Shown: piece after piece, positions 28,079-38,063 of the stretch
Position numbering within the stretch: the first letter of the stretch is position 1
Layout: every line of letters begins with the position of its first letter
Program-made: the position numbers and the translations under genes
Assembly: GCF_900636575.1 (NCBI RefSeq)
Contig: NZ_LR134293.1
Location: 1,365,501-1,429,500, forward strand
Reading direction: 5' to 3'
DNA: 64,000 bases
Source: Streptococcus canis
GTDB taxonomy: Bacteria > Bacillota > Bacilli > Lactobacillales > Streptococcaceae
Notes under the pieces: generated by a model
What the model saw: only the letters and a program-made list of their open reading frames with translations
Databases searched by the model: none
Told to the model about the DNA's origin: nothing

Positions 28079-29110
28079 ATGGTAACAATTAAAGATGTTG
28101 CCCAAAAGGCAGGAGTAAACCCTTCGACTGTCAGTCGGGTACTAAAAGACAACCGCTCCATTTCTCAAAAAACTAAGGAGAAAGTGAGAAAGGCTATGGC
28201 AGATTTGGGCTATGTACCGAACGTTGCAGCGCAAATGCTTGCCAGTGGTTTGACCCATAATATTGGTCTTGTTTTTCCTCCTATTATGACAAGTGATCGG
28301 TTGAGTGAGCCCTTCTTCATGGAAATTCTTTCAACCATCACGAGTGAAGCCAAGAACCATCACTTTACGGTCTCAATTGCTACCGGCATGTCTTTGGATG
28401 ACTTGTTAGAGCAAGTCAAATTGATGCACCTTCAAAAGCGAGTGGATGGCTTTATTATTCTTTATTCAGTTCAAGAAGATCCTGTCAGAAAATATTTGAT
28501 GAGTAACAAGATTCCCTTTGTTATTGTAGGGGCTCCAGAAGGTGATGCCAATAAAATCACCTATATTGATAATGACAACCAATTGATGGCTAAAACAGCA
28601 GTAGATCACCTTTATCAAAAAGGACATCGTCAGATCTTATTTATTACAGATGACTTGGTATCAGAGGTGGCTTCAGAACGTTACATCGGCTACTTAAAAG
28701 GCTGTCTCAAGCTTTCTTTAGAAACCCAGCCTATGCTTTTATTTGATCGTAAGGATCCTGTTAGTGTGGAATCATTGATGGAAAATATTCGTGCTTTTAA
28801 AGCAACCGCCTTGGTGGTTATCGGGGACGTGTTATCAGTACGAATGGTGCAGTTATTGTCTTTTTACAACATCAAGGTACCAGATGATATGTCAATTATT
28901 ACCTTCAATAATTCGAGTTATGCCAAGTTGATTCATCCTTACTTGACAACTTTTGACATTAATGTTGCCAATCTTGGCAAAACCTCATTTAAACAGTTGC
29001 TAGATATTATCAATTCCAAGGAGCAAAGCCTTAGTCAAAAAATCTTTGTGCCTTTCACCTTGAAAAAACGGGAGAGTGTTCGTGACATCAATCCTTCATC
29101 AACTAACTAA
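28079..29110 (+). CDS. malR: Maltose/maltodextrin repressor MalR (LacI family)
   Basis: 343 residues. HTH at 1-25 (MVTIKDVAQKAGVNPSTVSR), hinge helix (PNVAAQMLASGLTHNIGLV), then the periplasmic-binding-like effector domain. ATG 28079 gives the standard MVTIKDVA start with GAGG five bases upstream. Divergent from malX and followed by malM/glgP; it should repress both by binding the operators within their promoters. Maltodextrin as inducer follows from family knowledge. Confidence 0.93.
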   Translation: MVTIKDVAQKAGVNPSTVSRVLKDNRSISQKTKEKVRKAMADLGYVPNVAAQMLASGLTHNIGLVFPPIMTSDRLSEPFFMEILSTITSEAKNHHFTVSIATGMSLDDLLEQVKLMHLQKRVDGFIILYSVQEDPVRKYLMSNKIPFVIVGAPEGDANKITYIDNDNQLMAKTAVDHLYQKGHRQILFITDDLVSEVASERYIGYLKGCLKLSLETQPMLLFDRKDPVSVESLMENIRAFKATALVVIGDVLSVRMVQLLSFYNIKVPDDMSIITFNNSSYAKLIHPYLTTFDINVANLGKTSFKQLLDIINSKEQSLSQKIFVPFTLKKRESVRDINPSSTN

Positions 29111-29115
29111 TCACT

Positions 29116-29147
29116 AGTAGCATGTCTTCAGAATGCTACTTTTTTTG
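29116..29147 (+). terminator. malR terminator
   Basis: AGTAGCAT, 9-nt loop, ATGCTACT, then seven T. Confidence 0.85.
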
Positions 29148-29155
29148 AAAAGTGG

Positions 29156-29184
29156 TTGACTTACGCAAACGGTTGCGCTATAAT
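29156..29184 (+). promoter_or_regulatory. malM-glgP promoter with MalR operator in the spacer
   Basis: TTGACT (29156-29161), 17 bp, TATAAT (29179-29184). The spacer contains CGCAAACGGTTGCG (29164-29177), a near-perfect palindrome sharing GCAA-CG-TTGC with the malX operator. Confidence 0.9.
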
Positions 29185-29219
29185 TTCATCATAACTAGAT
29201 TTCACGAGGAGAAAAAAGA

Positions 29220-30716
29220 ATGAATAAACGTGCAAGCGGTATCTTAATGCATATCAGTTCCCTTCCTGGAGCATATGGAATCGGAACTTTTGGGAAGGCA
29301 GCTTTTGACTTTGTTGATTTTCTAAAAGAAACCAAACAAACTTATTGGCAGATTCTCCCTTTAACAACAACAAGTTTTGGAGATTCTCCTTACCAATCTT
29401 TCTCTGCCATTGCAGGAAATACGCACTTTATCGACCTTGAGTTGCTTGTGGCAGATGGTTATTTGCAAGAAGATGATTTAATAGGTGTTGATTTTGGAGC
29501 CAATCCTGAAGCGGTAGATTATGCTCAGCTTTTTCAAGTAAAACGCCCATTATTGGAAAAAGCAGTCAAAGCCTTTTTAGCGACTGAAGCAGGCGTTAAA
29601 CAATTGATAGCTTTTGAGGCAGAAGCGAGCTGGTTAAATGACTTTGCTGAATTCATGTCTTTGAAAGAACATTTCCAAAATAAAGCCTTACAAGAATGGG
29701 ATGATAGGGCCGTTGTTAAACGGGAAAAAGCAGCGCTAACCCATTACCGCCAATTACTTGTTGACACGATTAATTATCACAAGGTTTGCCAATATTTCTT
29801 TTATCAGCAATGGTTGGCTCTAAAAGCTTATGCCAATGCTAATGGAATTGAGATTATTGGTGACATGCCAATCTATGTTTCTGCCGATAGTGTAGAAGTC
29901 TGGACAAAGCCTGACCTGTTTAAAGTGGATGCTGATAAAAATCCTTTATTCATTGCAGGCGTTCCTGCAGACGGTTTTAGCGAAGACGGACAACTTTGGG
30001 GAAATCCGATTTATCATTGGCCTGCCCATGAAGCGTCTAACTTTGCTTGGTGGATTTACCGTATTCAAGAAAGCTTCAAGTTGTATGACAAATTGAGGAT
30101 TGACCACTTTAAAGGTTTCTCAGATTTCTGGGAAATTCCTGGCGGGGATACCACAGCTCGAAATGGTCATTGGGAATCAGCTCCAGGACTAGCCTTATTT
30201 GCTGCGGTACGTGAAGCTTTAGGAGAACTTCCTATCATTGCAGAAAACCTTGGCTACATTGATGAAAAAGCAGAGCAGTTATTAGCATCCACAGACTTTC
30301 CTGGTATGAAGATTTTAGAATTTGGTCTTTTTGATACCACGAGTCAAAGTAGCGACTTGCCACATCACTATGGACATAATTGTGTGGTTTACACGGGCAC
30401 CCATGACAATGAAGTGGTCAATGGTTGGTATGCAAACCTTAGCAAGGAGCAAGTGGCTTTTGTTAATGATTACCTCCACAAAGGATCAGACGAGAGCATC
30501 ACCCAAGCTATGTTGCGCACGATTTTTGCAACAGTGAGCAACACGGCTATCTTGTGTATGCAAGATTTGCTTGATAAGGGAGCTGACAGTCGTATGAACA
30601 TGCCAAATACTGTTGGTGGCAACTGGCAATGGCGAATGCTTGAAGGTGATATCACTGAAGAGCATAAAGCCTACCTAACCCATTTGACTGAATTGTACGG
30701 TCGTGCAAATCGTTAA
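29220..30716 (+). CDS. malM: 4-alpha-glucanotransferase (amylomaltase, GH77)
   Basis: 498-residue cytoplasmic enzyme that transfers glucan segments between maltodextrins, releasing glucose. GH77 features: N-terminal [19 protein letters not shown], catalytic region LRIDHFKGF (nucleophile Asp), IAENLGYI (acid/base Glu) and TGTHDNEV (third acid). RBS GAGGAG. The phosphorylase starts 25 bases after it, and both are expected to be under MalR. Confidence 0.96.
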   Translation: MNKRASGILMHISSLPGAYGIGTFGKAAFDFVDFLKETKQTYWQILPLTTTSFGDSPYQSFSAIAGNTHFIDLELLVADGYLQEDDLIGVDFGANPEAVDYAQLFQVKRPLLEKAVKAFLATEAGVKQLIAFEAEASWLNDFAEFMSLKEHFQNKALQEWDDRAVVKREKAALTHYRQLLVDTINYHKVCQYFFYQQWLALKAYANANGIEIIGDMPIYVSADSVEVWTKPDLFKVDADKNPLFIAGVPADGFSEDGQLWGNPIYHWPAHEASNFAWWIYRIQESFKLYDKLRIDHFKGFSDFWEIPGGDTTARNGHWESAPGLALFAAVREALGELPIIAENLGYIDEKAEQLLASTDFPGMKILEFGLFDTTSQSSDLPHHYGHNCVVYTGTHDNEVVNGWYANLSKEQVAFVNDYLHKGSDESITQAMLRTIFATVSNTAILCMQDLLDKGADSRMNMPNTVGGNWQWRMLEGDITEEHKAYLTHLTELYGRANR

Positions 30717-30741
30717 AGAGAACAAAAGAAAAGAGGAAGAC

Positions 30742-33006
30742 ATGAAACGCTTTACAGATTATGCTGAAACTAACTTAGGAAAACCCCTTGCCCAAGCCAG
30801 TAATGCAGAGATTTATCTATCATTATTAAACTTTGTCAAAGAGGAAGCTAGCCACAAAGCTAAAAATACTGCTAAACGCAAAGTTTACTATATCTCAGCG
30901 GAATTTTTGATTGGTAAATTATTATCAAACAACCTCATCAACCTAGGAACTTACAAAGATATTAAAGAAGAATTGGCTGCGGCTGGTAAATCTATCGCAG
31001 AAGTCGAAGACGTTGAATTAGAACCCTCCCTTGGTAATGGTGGTTTGGGACGTCTTGCTTCATGTTTCATTGACTCTATTTCATCTCTTGGCATCAATGG
31101 TGAAGGGGTTGGCTTGAACTATCATTGTGGGTTATTTAAGCAAGTTTTCAAACACAATGAGCAAGAAGCAGAGCCAAACTTCTGGATTGAAGACAATTCG
31201 TGGTTGGTTCCAACAGACATTTCTTACGATGTGCCATTTAAGAACTTTACCTTGAAATCTCGTCTTGACCGTATTGATGTTTTGGGTTACAACCGTGACA
31301 CTAAAAACTACCTTAATTTATTTGACATCGAGGGTGTTGATTATGGGTTAATCACAGGTGGTATTTCATTTGATAAAACTGAAATTGCTAAAAATTTGAC
31401 CTTGTTCCTTTACCCAGATGATTCTGATAAGAACGGTGAGTTGCTTCGTATTTACCAACAGTACTTTATGGTCTCCAATGCAGCTCAATTATTAATTGAC
31501 GAAGCTATCGAACGTGGTTCAAATCTTCATGATCTTGCAGACTATGCTTATGTGCAAATCAACGATACACACCCATCAATGGTTATTCCTGAATTGGTTC
31601 GTCTTTTGACTGAAAAACATGGTTTTGACTTTGATGAAGCTGTAGCTGTTGTGAAAAATATGGTTGGTTACACAAACCATACCATTCTTGCGGAGGCTCT
31701 TGAAAAATGGCCAATAGCTTATCTTAATGAAGTAGTTCCCCACTTGGTAACCATCATTGAAAGACTAGATGCTCTTGTTCGAGCAGAGGTATCTGATCCA
31801 GCTGTTCAAATTATTGACGAATCAGGTCGCGTGCACATGGCACACATGGATATTCACTTTGCGACAAGCGTAAATGGCGTAGCTGCTCTTCACACAGAAA
31901 TCTTGAAAACCAGTGAATTAAAAGCTTTCTATGACCTTTACCCAGAAAAATTCAACAATAAAACCAACGGGATTACTTTTCGTCGTTGGCTAGAATTTGC
32001 CAACCAAGACTTGGCTGATTACATCAAAGAACTTATCGGCGATGACTACTTGACTGATGCGACTAAATTAGAAAAATTGATGGCCTTTGCAGATGACAAA
32101 GCTGTCCATGCTAAATTGGCTGAAATCAAATACAACAACAAATTAGCTCTTAAACGTTATCTTAAAGATAATAAAGGCATCGAACTTGATGAAAACTCTA
32201 TTATTGATACCCAAATCAAACGTTTCCACGAGTACAAACGCCAACAAATGAATGCCCTCTATGTGATTCACAAATATTTGGAAATTAAAAAAGGCAACCT
32301 TCCAAAACGTAAGATCACTGTTATCTTTGGTGGAAAAGCAGCGCCTGCCTATATCATTGCCCAAGACATCATTCACTTGATCCTTTGTCTGTCAGAATTG
32401 ATCAACAATGACCCCGAGGTAAGTCCATACCTTAATGTCCATCTTGTCGAAAACTACAATGTGACAGTAGCAGAGCACTTGATTCCTGCAACCGATATTT
32501 CTGAGCAAATTTCACTAGCATCCAAAGAAGCTTCTGGAACTGGTAATATGAAATTTATGCTTAATGGTGCCTTGACCTTAGGAACTATGGATGGGGCCAA
32601 CGTGGAAATTGCAGAGCTTGCAGGCATGGATAATATCTATACCTTTGGTAAAGATTCTGATACAATCATCAATCTTTATGCGACAGCTTCTTACGTGGCC
32701 AAAGACTACTATGATAGTCACCCAGCCATTAAGTCAGCAGTTAACTTTATTATCAGTCCAGAATTACTTGGACTTGGAAATGAAGAACGTCTTGATCGTC
32801 TCTATAAAGAATTGATTTCAAAAGACTGGTTCATGACCTTGATTGACCTTGAAGAGTACATTGAGGTGAAAGAAAGAATGTTAGCAGATTATGAAGACCA
32901 AGACTTGTGGATGACAAAAGTGGTTCATAACATTGCCAAAGCTGGCTTCTTCTCGTCTGACCGTACCATTGAACAATACAATGAAGACATTTGGCATTCA
33001 AATTAA
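30742..33006 (+). CDS. glgP: Maltodextrin/glycogen phosphorylase
   Basis: 754 residues. Releases glucose-1-phosphate from maltodextrins using pyridoxal phosphate. Recognised by [14 protein letters not shown] near 95, the NDTHPSM block, and the cofactor-binding Lys in [14 protein letters not shown] near 605. The frame is open further 5' but AGAGGAAGAC precedes ATG 30742. Together with MalM it turns imported dextrins into glucose and glucose-1-phosphate. Confidence 0.96.
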   Translation: MKRFTDYAETNLGKPLAQASNAEIYLSLLNFVKEEASHKAKNTAKRKVYYISAEFLIGKLLSNNLINLGTYKDIKEELAAAGKSIAEVEDVELEPSLGNGGLGRLASCFIDSISSLGINGEGVGLNYHCGLFKQVFKHNEQEAEPNFWIEDNSWLVPTDISYDVPFKNFTLKSRLDRIDVLGYNRDTKNYLNLFDIEGVDYGLITGGISFDKTEIAKNLTLFLYPDDSDKNGELLRIYQQYFMVSNAAQLLIDEAIERGSNLHDLADYAYVQINDTHPSMVIPELVRLLTEKHGFDFDEAVAVVKNMVGYTNHTILAEALEKWPIAYLNEVVPHLVTIIERLDALVRAEVSDPAVQIIDESGRVHMAHMDIHFATSVNGVAALHTEILKTSELKAFYDLYPEKFNNKTNGITFRRWLEFANQDLADYIKELIGDDYLTDATKLEKLMAFADDKAVHAKLAEIKYNNKLALKRYLKDNKGIELDENSIIDTQIKRFHEYKRQQMNALYVIHKYLEIKKGNLPKRKITVIFGGKAAPAYIIAQDIIHLILCLSELINNDPEVSPYLNVHLVENYNVTVAEHLIPATDISEQISLASKEASGTGNMKFMLNGALTLGTMDGANVEIAELAGMDNIYTFGKDSDTIINLYATASYVAKDYYDSHPAIKSAVNFIISPELLGLGNEERLDRLYKELISKDWFMTLIDLEEYIEVKERMLADYEDQDLWMTKVVHNIAKAGFFSSDRTIEQYNEDIWHSN

Positions 33007-33104
33007 ACACTGACCCAAAAGCGGATTTTCCGCTTCAGAACGTAGACAAACTCTATTTTTAGAAGGTGTCAATGGAAATGATTTAATGATCATGATGTCT
33101 ACTA

Positions 33105-33150
33105 ACTCTTGAAATGCCTATTTTATCGCGTTTCAGGAGTTTTTCTTTTT
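33105..33150 (+). terminator. glgP terminator
   Basis: ACTCTTGAAATGC pairs with GCGTTTCAGGAGT (G-U pairs allowed), then TTTTCTTTTT. Confidence 0.75.
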
Positions 33151-33208
33151 TAGAAGAGCAAAAAAGATTGAAGAAAAATTGTCCTAAATGGACTCTTTCT
33201 TCAATCTG

Positions 33209-33230
33209 AAGCGGATTTTCCGCTTTTTTT
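33209..33230 (+). terminator. Second terminator, AAGCGG palindrome
   Basis: AAGCGG, ATTT loop, CCGCTT and a T run. Confidence 0.75.
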
Positions 33231-33465
33231 GGTGATTTTAGGTTGATGCATTTTGAGAAGAAGTGGTTAAGGAGAACTCCTTGATTTGTTCTTCAAATTG
33301 TCAGGTTGATTTCCTATTTCTTTTAGTGATAAACCATCCCTAAAAACCAAAGCAAGCTGTATTGATAACCATTTATCCTATTAAGCTATTGCTAATCAAT
33401 GGTAGAAAGCCGTATCATCATAAAGTACTCCTGATAATGTTTCCAAACACGATTAGGAGGTAATA

Positions 33466-34004
33466 ATGAAAAAATAGGTGTTATTTTAGGAAGTATCAAG
33501 GACAAGTCCTTTTCAAAATATTTAGCTAAGGCAATGTTGCCATTTTTTCCTGAAGATATACAGGTATCTCTCAGTTGCATTGAGGGTCTCTCTTTATTTG
33601 ACCCAGATATTGATAAAGAAGGACGCAGATCAGTTTCTTGTGACCACTTTAGACGAGCATTCACGACCAAGACTTATCATTCCAGAATATAACCAAACGC
33701 TTCCTGCTGCCCTAAAAAATGCTATTGAGGTTGGGCCAAGACCTTATCAACAAGTAGCCTTTAGTGGTAAAACTGCCATGATTATTTCACAATCCAATGA
33801 CAGGTTAGATGGCTTTGGGACCAAGCATTAGTTAAGACAAAGTTTGATTTTTTTAATGTCCCTGTTACACTGCAAGCTGAAATATTTTTAGTGCATATTC
33901 ATACCCTTGTTAATGATCAAAGCGATTTTATTGATGCATCGGCTGCGCAATCCTTGGCAGAAGCCACACAAGCTTTTTTAGACTTTGCTCAATGGTTGAT
34001 GTAA
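33466..34004 (+). pseudogene. NADPH-dependent FMN reductase family protein, multiply frameshifted
   Basis: AGGAGG sits five bases before ATG 33466, but codon 4 is a stop: an A is missing from the run, after which the frame reads IGVILGSIKDKSFSKYLAK, a flavodoxin-like FMN-reductase start. A second shift near 33615 leads to RPRLIIPEYNQTLPAALKNA and QQVAFSGKTAMIISQS. A third near 33825 leads to WDQALVKTKFDFFNVPVTL and ends at 34004. Total span equals about 179 codons, the normal length, so it decayed by small indels rather than deletion. Confidence 0.75.
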
Positions 34005-34019
34005 CTTCTCTCGTGGCAC

Positions 34020-34054
34020 AAAAAAGCTAGCAACACTTGGTTGCTGGCTTTTTG
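34020..34054. terminator. Bidirectional terminator
   Basis: AAAAAGCTAGCAAC and GTTGCTGGCTTTTT with a 5-nt loop, between converging genes. Confidence 0.85.
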
Positions 34055-34072
34055 TCAGTGATTCTTCTATTC

Positions 34073-34375
34073 TTAGAGGAGGAATTTCTCAATAATAATT
34101 GGGTAATCCTTGTATTTGGTTTCCAAGATGGTAACCACCTCATCATAGAGCTCTCTAATCTGAGCTCTGTTTTCAGGCATGTTAAAGCCAATGTAGTGGA
34201 ATTGAGACTCAATGGTTGCAAATAAGTCATGAAAGAGTTGATTCATGATGTCAAGCTTATTGAGGAGTACCTGGTCATCTTTGATAAAGGCTGGTGGCTC
34301 TTGGTCCTCTCCTAAAGCAGCGTTCACAAGCGATAGCGGATAGGTTCCATATTCTAAACAAAGTTCGTAAGTCAT
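34073..34375 (-). CDS. Conserved streptococcal protein of unknown function, 100 aa
   Basis: Soluble, acidic, predicted helical (KLDIMNQLFHDLFATIESQF, then IRELYDEVVTILETKYKDYP). I recognise no domain. Two tandem ATGs exist; the second (34375) is spaced better from AAGGAGG. It stands alone between a bidirectional terminator and the divergent trhO. Confidence 0.65.
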   Translation of the reverse strand: MTYELCLEYGTYPLSLVNAALGEDQEPPAFIKDDQVLLNKLDIMNQLFHDLFATIESQFHYIGFNMPENRAQIRELYDEVVTILETKYKDYPIIIEKFLL

Positions 34376-34514
34376 CATAACCTCCTTGCCCTTATCTTAG
34401 CATTTTATAGGCAGAGCTTCTAATCATTTGTTTAAGAACTAACATGATAATGGCGATTTTTTAAAAAAACTTAATTAGTTAAGTTTTTTGTGAGAAAAGA
34501 GACAAGCAAATGGT

Positions 34515-34544
34515 TTGCTTAGATCTTATTTTGCTCGTTATAAT
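34515..34544 (+). promoter_or_regulatory. trhO promoter
   Basis: TTGCTT, 18 bp, TATAAT. Confidence 0.6.
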
Positions 34545-34577
34545 GGAATGTAATTGAATGATAATGAAGGAGAATAC

Positions 34578-35564
34578 ATGTCAGATAAGATTCGAGTTTT
34601 ACTCTACTACAAATATGTTCCCATTGAAAATGCCAAAGCCTACGCGGCTGAACATTTAGCCTTTTGTAAATCGATTGGTCTCAAGGGCCGTATCTTGATT
34701 GCAGACGAAGGGATTAACGGTACGGTTTCAGGTGACTATGAAACCACTCAAAAATACATGGACTGGGTACATAGCGATGAGCGTTTTGCAGACCTTTGGT
34801 TCAAAATTGATGAAGAAGATGAGCAAGCTTTCAAGAAAATGTTCGTCCGTTACAAAAAAGAAATTGTTCACCTTGGTTTGGAAGACAATGATTTTGACAA
34901 CGACATTAACCCACTTGAAATAACAGGAGCCTACCTATCACCCAAGGAATTTAAGGAAGCCCTGCTTGACGAAGATACGGTGGTCTTAGATACCCGTAAT
35001 GACTACGAATACGACCTTGGTCATTTCCGTGGAGCGATTCGTCCAGATATTCGTAACTTCCGTGAGTTGCCACAATGGGTACGAGACAACAAAGACAAGT
35101 TTATGGAAAAACGTGTTGTGGTTTACTGTACGGGTGGTGTTCGCTGTGAGAAATTCTCTGGCTGGATGGTCCGTGAAGGCTTTAAAGACGTTGGTCAGCT
35201 TCATGGGGGTATTGCCACTTATGGTAAGGATCCTGAAGTTCAAGGGGAACTCTGGGAGGGGGCAATGTACGTCTTTGATGAACGTATCTCAGTACCAATC
35301 AATCATGTGGATCCAACGGTTATTGGACGTGACCATTTTGATGGCACACCGTGTGAACGTTATGTTAATTGTGCCAATCCATTCTGTAACAAACAAATCT
35401 TCACTTCTGTAGAAAGCGAAGACAAATATGTGCGTGGGTGTTCGCCAGAATGTCGTGCCCATGATCGTAACCGTTATGTGGCAGAAAATGGCTTGAGCCG
35501 TCAAGAATGGGCAGCTCGTCTTGAAGCGATAGGTGAAACGTTACCAGAATTTGTAGGCGCCTAA
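34578..35564 (+). CDS. trhO: tRNA uridine(34) hydroxylase TrhO (rhodanese family)
   Basis: 328 residues. Forms 5-hydroxyuridine at the wobble position of certain tRNAs, as shown for the E. coli and B. subtilis homologues. N-terminal acylphosphatase-like part ([14 protein letters not shown]), central rhodanese domain with active Cys in [15 protein letters not shown] near 187, and C-terminal Cys-rich segment ([20 protein letters not shown]). AAGGAG precedes ATG 34578. Confidence 0.93.
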   Translation: MSDKIRVLLYYKYVPIENAKAYAAEHLAFCKSIGLKGRILIADEGINGTVSGDYETTQKYMDWVHSDERFADLWFKIDEEDEQAFKKMFVRYKKEIVHLGLEDNDFDNDINPLEITGAYLSPKEFKEALLDEDTVVLDTRNDYEYDLGHFRGAIRPDIRNFRELPQWVRDNKDKFMEKRVVVYCTGGVRCEKFSGWMVREGFKDVGQLHGGIATYGKDPEVQGELWEGAMYVFDERISVPINHVDPTVIGRDHFDGTPCERYVNCANPFCNKQIFTSVESEDKYVRGCSPECRAHDRNRYVAENGLSRQEWAARLEAIGETLPEFVGA

Positions 35565-35875
35565 TATCTCAAAACAAATCAGGAAACTGGTTTGTTTTTG
35601 GTTATACAGATGATGAGACTGAATCGCAAAGACCTTTGCAACGAGATACCAGTGAACGTGGGTACCAAGCTCATTTTGTCATGCAGAGCCATCAACATCG
35701 AAGACGTCAATATCAACTTTATTTAGAATCCTGTCAAAAGGATTGTGAGTTTTGGTTGAACTAGTCTCAAGGTATGTGGTTCTTAGAAAGAAAAACATGA
35801 GGTAAGGATACTTTATTCCTGCAAAGGTTTTCAAAAAGTGTTATACTTAATTTAATACTAATTAGGGAGGAAATT
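35565..35875 (+). other. Intergenic region with a terminator and a possible gene remnant
   Basis: After the trhO terminator, one frame is open from about 35540 to the TAG at 35762-35764. It reads NWFVFGYTDDETESQRPLQ, then GYQAHFVMQSHQHRRRQYQL, without a start codon or ribosome site. It looks like a decayed reading frame, but I cannot name a family. The rest holds the start region of the next gene, including the extended -10 TGTTATACT. Confidence 0.4.
35572..35599 (+). terminator. trhO terminator
   Basis: AAACAAATCAG, GAAA loop, CTGGTTTGTTTTT. Confidence 0.8.
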
Positions 35876-36487
35876 ATGATGAAACTTTATTATGCTCCTG
35901 GAACCTGTGCCTTGGCTTGCTGGATAGCTTTGGAATGGGCACAACTGGATTATGAGGTAGAGAAGGTAAAACTGGGTTCTGAAGAGTACCTTAAAATCAA
36001 TCCTTTGGGAATGGTTCCAGCTTTACAGCTTGACGATGGGCAAATTGTTACACAGGCAGGTACTATCTTGGCCTTTATAGCAAAACAAGCTCCGAAAGCT
36101 CAGCTTATTCCCCAAGATAATCTTTTGGCAGAGTGTCGATTTAACGAAATCATGGACTTCTTAACAGGTGATTTCCATCCTGCTTTTTGGCCAATGTTTA
36201 GCCCTTATCGCTACACTATTTCTCAAGACAATCAAGCTCTTGAAGAAGTGAGACAAGCTTCTTATAAGCGGATTGATATTGCTATGACGCATTTAGATGG
36301 TCTTATTGGGGATAGTGGGCATGTTTATCAAGATCAAAAAACCATTGCAGATGCTTATGCTTATGTCATGGCGCTATGGTCTCAAAAAACACCAAAATCT
36401 TATGAGAATTATCCCCATCTGGCAACCTTTATGGCAAAAATGGAGGAAGATTCAGCTGTTCAAAAAGTGCTTAATGCAGCTCACTAA
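35876..36487 (+). CDS. Glutathione S-transferase family protein
   Basis: 203 residues. Thioredoxin-like N-domain with KLYYAPGTCALACWIALEWA (beta-class GST pattern, Cys where catalytic Cys or Ser is expected) and INPLGMVPALQLDDGQIVTQ, then a helical C-domain with the KTIADAYAYVM Asp motif. Start at the first of two ATGs, five bases after GGGAGG. Streptococci have variable glutathione supply, so substrate and role are open. Own promoter and terminator. Confidence 0.88.
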   Translation: MMKLYYAPGTCALACWIALEWAQLDYEVEKVKLGSEEYLKINPLGMVPALQLDDGQIVTQAGTILAFIAKQAPKAQLIPQDNLLAECRFNEIMDFLTGDFHPAFWPMFSPYRYTISQDNQALEEVRQASYKRIDIAMTHLDGLIGDSGHVYQDQKTIADAYAYVMALWSQKTPKSYENYPHLATFMAKMEEDSAVQKVLNAAH

Positions 36488-36499
36488 ATAAAATCAGAC

Positions 36500-36529
36500 A
36501 AGAGTAGGGAGAAATCTCTACTCTTTTTA
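36500..36529 (+). terminator. GST gene terminator
   Basis: AAGAGTAG, 10-nt loop, CTACTCTT, TTT. Confidence 0.85.
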
Positions 36530-36721
36530 AGTCGTGTGCTGATGTCCTTGTTTTCTTAACGACCCTGACATCATGAGCCAGTAGTTATTTTGTGAAGGAC
36601 ACACTTTTAATTATATTAGATTTGCTTTTTCTTGATAGATGCCTGTTACAGATAATCAAATTGTGATAAAATAAATAAAGTGATTTTATTAGGCCTGACT
36701 AGTGGCAGGCAAAGAAGGACA

Positions 36722-37642
36722 ATGATGAAACATCTCAAAAACCCACCCTTGGTCATGTCAGGATTGGCACTAGGTACACTTTCTTTGGGTAACCTCTTGG
36801 CATCTTATTTTTCTTTATTTAGTTCTTTAGGTCTCCTTGCTTCCCTCTTTATTTATGGTATCTTAGTCGTTGGTATAGTTCGGAACCTAAATGACACCAA
36901 AATGCAGTTAAGACAGCCTTTGATTGCATCTGTTTTTCCAACGTTTTTTATGACAGGAATGTTATTAGCTGCTCTCTTTTTGAAAATGCTAGGAGGGCAT
37001 TGGCTGGGCTTGGTGGCTTGGTGGTTATTCTTCTTGGGAAATCTTGTCCTGATTGCTTATTACCAGTATCGTTTTGTTTTTTCTTTTTCTTGGGACAATG
37101 TTTTTCCGTCATGGTCTGTCCTCTTTGTCGGAATTGCCATGGCAGCACTAACAGCACCTGCTAGCAAACAGTTCTGGTTAGGGCAAATTATTTTTTGGGC
37201 TTGTCTCATCTTAACAGCTATCATTTTACCCTTTATGGCAACAAAGGCTTATAGAATTGGCCTGCCTGAGGCAGCAATGCCTAATATCTCAACGTTCTGT
37301 GCCCCTCTGTCGTTATTATCAGCGTCTTATTTGGCAACCTTTCCTAAACCGCAAGAGACAATGGTTCTCTTTCTTCTCATCAGTTCACAGCTGTTATATG
37401 CTTTTGTGGTTTTACAGCTTCCTCGCTTACTTAATCGTCCTTTTAATCCAGGTTTTTCAGCCTTTACCTTTCCGTTTGTGATTAGTGCCACTTCCTTGAA
37501 AATGAATCTGTCTTTTTTAGGTTGGCAAGGATTAGGTTGGCAGATCCTTTTGCTAGGAGAGGTGTTGTTGGCGACAGCTTTAGTCACTTATGTTTATGGG
37601 GGTTCCCTGATATTTCTATTTCAAAATAAGAAGAGTAGCTAA
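36722..37642 (+). CDS. TDT-family (TehA/SLAC1-like) membrane transporter
   Basis: 306 residues, about ten hydrophobic helices. The starting PPLVMSGLALGTLSLGNLLA and the later AAMPNISTFCAPLSLLSASY fit the TehA/SLAC1 fold of anion channels and tellurite/dicarboxylate exporters. Start at ATG 36722 after GAAGGA; the frame extends upstream without a site. The solute cannot be told from sequence. Confidence 0.8.
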   Translation: MMKHLKNPPLVMSGLALGTLSLGNLLASYFSLFSSLGLLASLFIYGILVVGIVRNLNDTKMQLRQPLIASVFPTFFMTGMLLAALFLKMLGGHWLGLVAWWLFFLGNLVLIAYYQYRFVFSFSWDNVFPSWSVLFVGIAMAALTAPASKQFWLGQIIFWACLILTAIILPFMATKAYRIGLPEAAMPNISTFCAPLSLLSASYLATFPKPQETMVLFLLISSQLLYAFVVLQLPRLLNRPFNPGFSAFTFPFVISATSLKMNLSFLGWQGLGWQILLLGEVLLATALVTYVYGGSLIFLFQNKKSS

Positions 37643-37693
37643 CACCTGAACTCACAGAGATAGTTACTCTTAACTAGTTATTGATGATGAATG

Positions 37694-37734
37694 AAAAAAA
37701 GAGACTAGCACAGTCATGTGTCAGTCTCTTTTTA
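37694..37734. terminator. Bidirectional terminator
   Basis: AAAAAGAGACT and AGTCTCTTTTT arms with an inner AC/GT-rich loop, between converging genes. Confidence 0.85.
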
Positions 37735-37752
37735 TCGTCAGAATAAGGTGTA

Positions 37753-37929
37753 TTAGCGAGCTACACGACGGCGGGCTGCTTTTTTACGGTTTTCTTCAAC
37801 GAAAGCCGCTTTTTCTTCTTCAGGGTCAATGATTGTTTTTTTAACAGCAAAGACAGCACCAGCAACGGTAGCAGTAGTTGCTAGGACACCGGTTGCAAGA
37901 CCTTTAATAAATTGATATTTCTTAGCCAT
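37753..37929 (-). CDS. DUF3042-family small protein, 58 aa
   Basis: An N-terminal hydrophobic helix (FIKGLATGVLATTATVAGAV), then AVKKTIIDPEEEKAAFVEEN and a basic tail RKKAARRRVAR. This GLxTGVLAT...KKTIIDPEEEK pattern is the DUF3042 signature. GGAG is placed six bases before ATG on the minus strand. Likely a membrane-tethered protein of unknown role; divergent from miaA. Confidence 0.85.
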   Translation of the reverse strand: MAKKYQFIKGLATGVLATTATVAGAVFAVKKTIIDPEEEKAAFVEENRKKAARRRVAR

Positions 37930-38063
37930 GATAATTCTCCATTTCTAGCGAAGGATCTCAGTTGTCCTCCAATCTTATGTTATAATATATGGTAACGAAA
38001 AATAGTATAATTTTCAAGCAAAAGGCGTTTTTTGATACGCTTTTCTAATAGAAAGATAAGAAA

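Larger units (their letters stand above)
33007..33465. other. Gene-poor stretch with several hairpins and a MerR-like fragment
   Basis: Two identical 17-base palindromes AAGCGGATTTTCCGCTT (33019-33035 and 33209-33225) bracket the glgP terminator; the second is followed by T residues. A further inverted pair GATTGAAGAAA/TTTCTTCAATC surrounds 33166-33206. On the minus strand, 33270-33420 reads with stops as YDDTAFY and ALVFRDGLSLKEIGN, reminiscent of a MerR regulator remnant (weak). Confidence 0.5.

Noticed and set aside
33392..33670. Minus-strand 92-residue frame
   Set aside because: It lies opposite the decayed FMN reductase, whose plus-strand frames match a known family.
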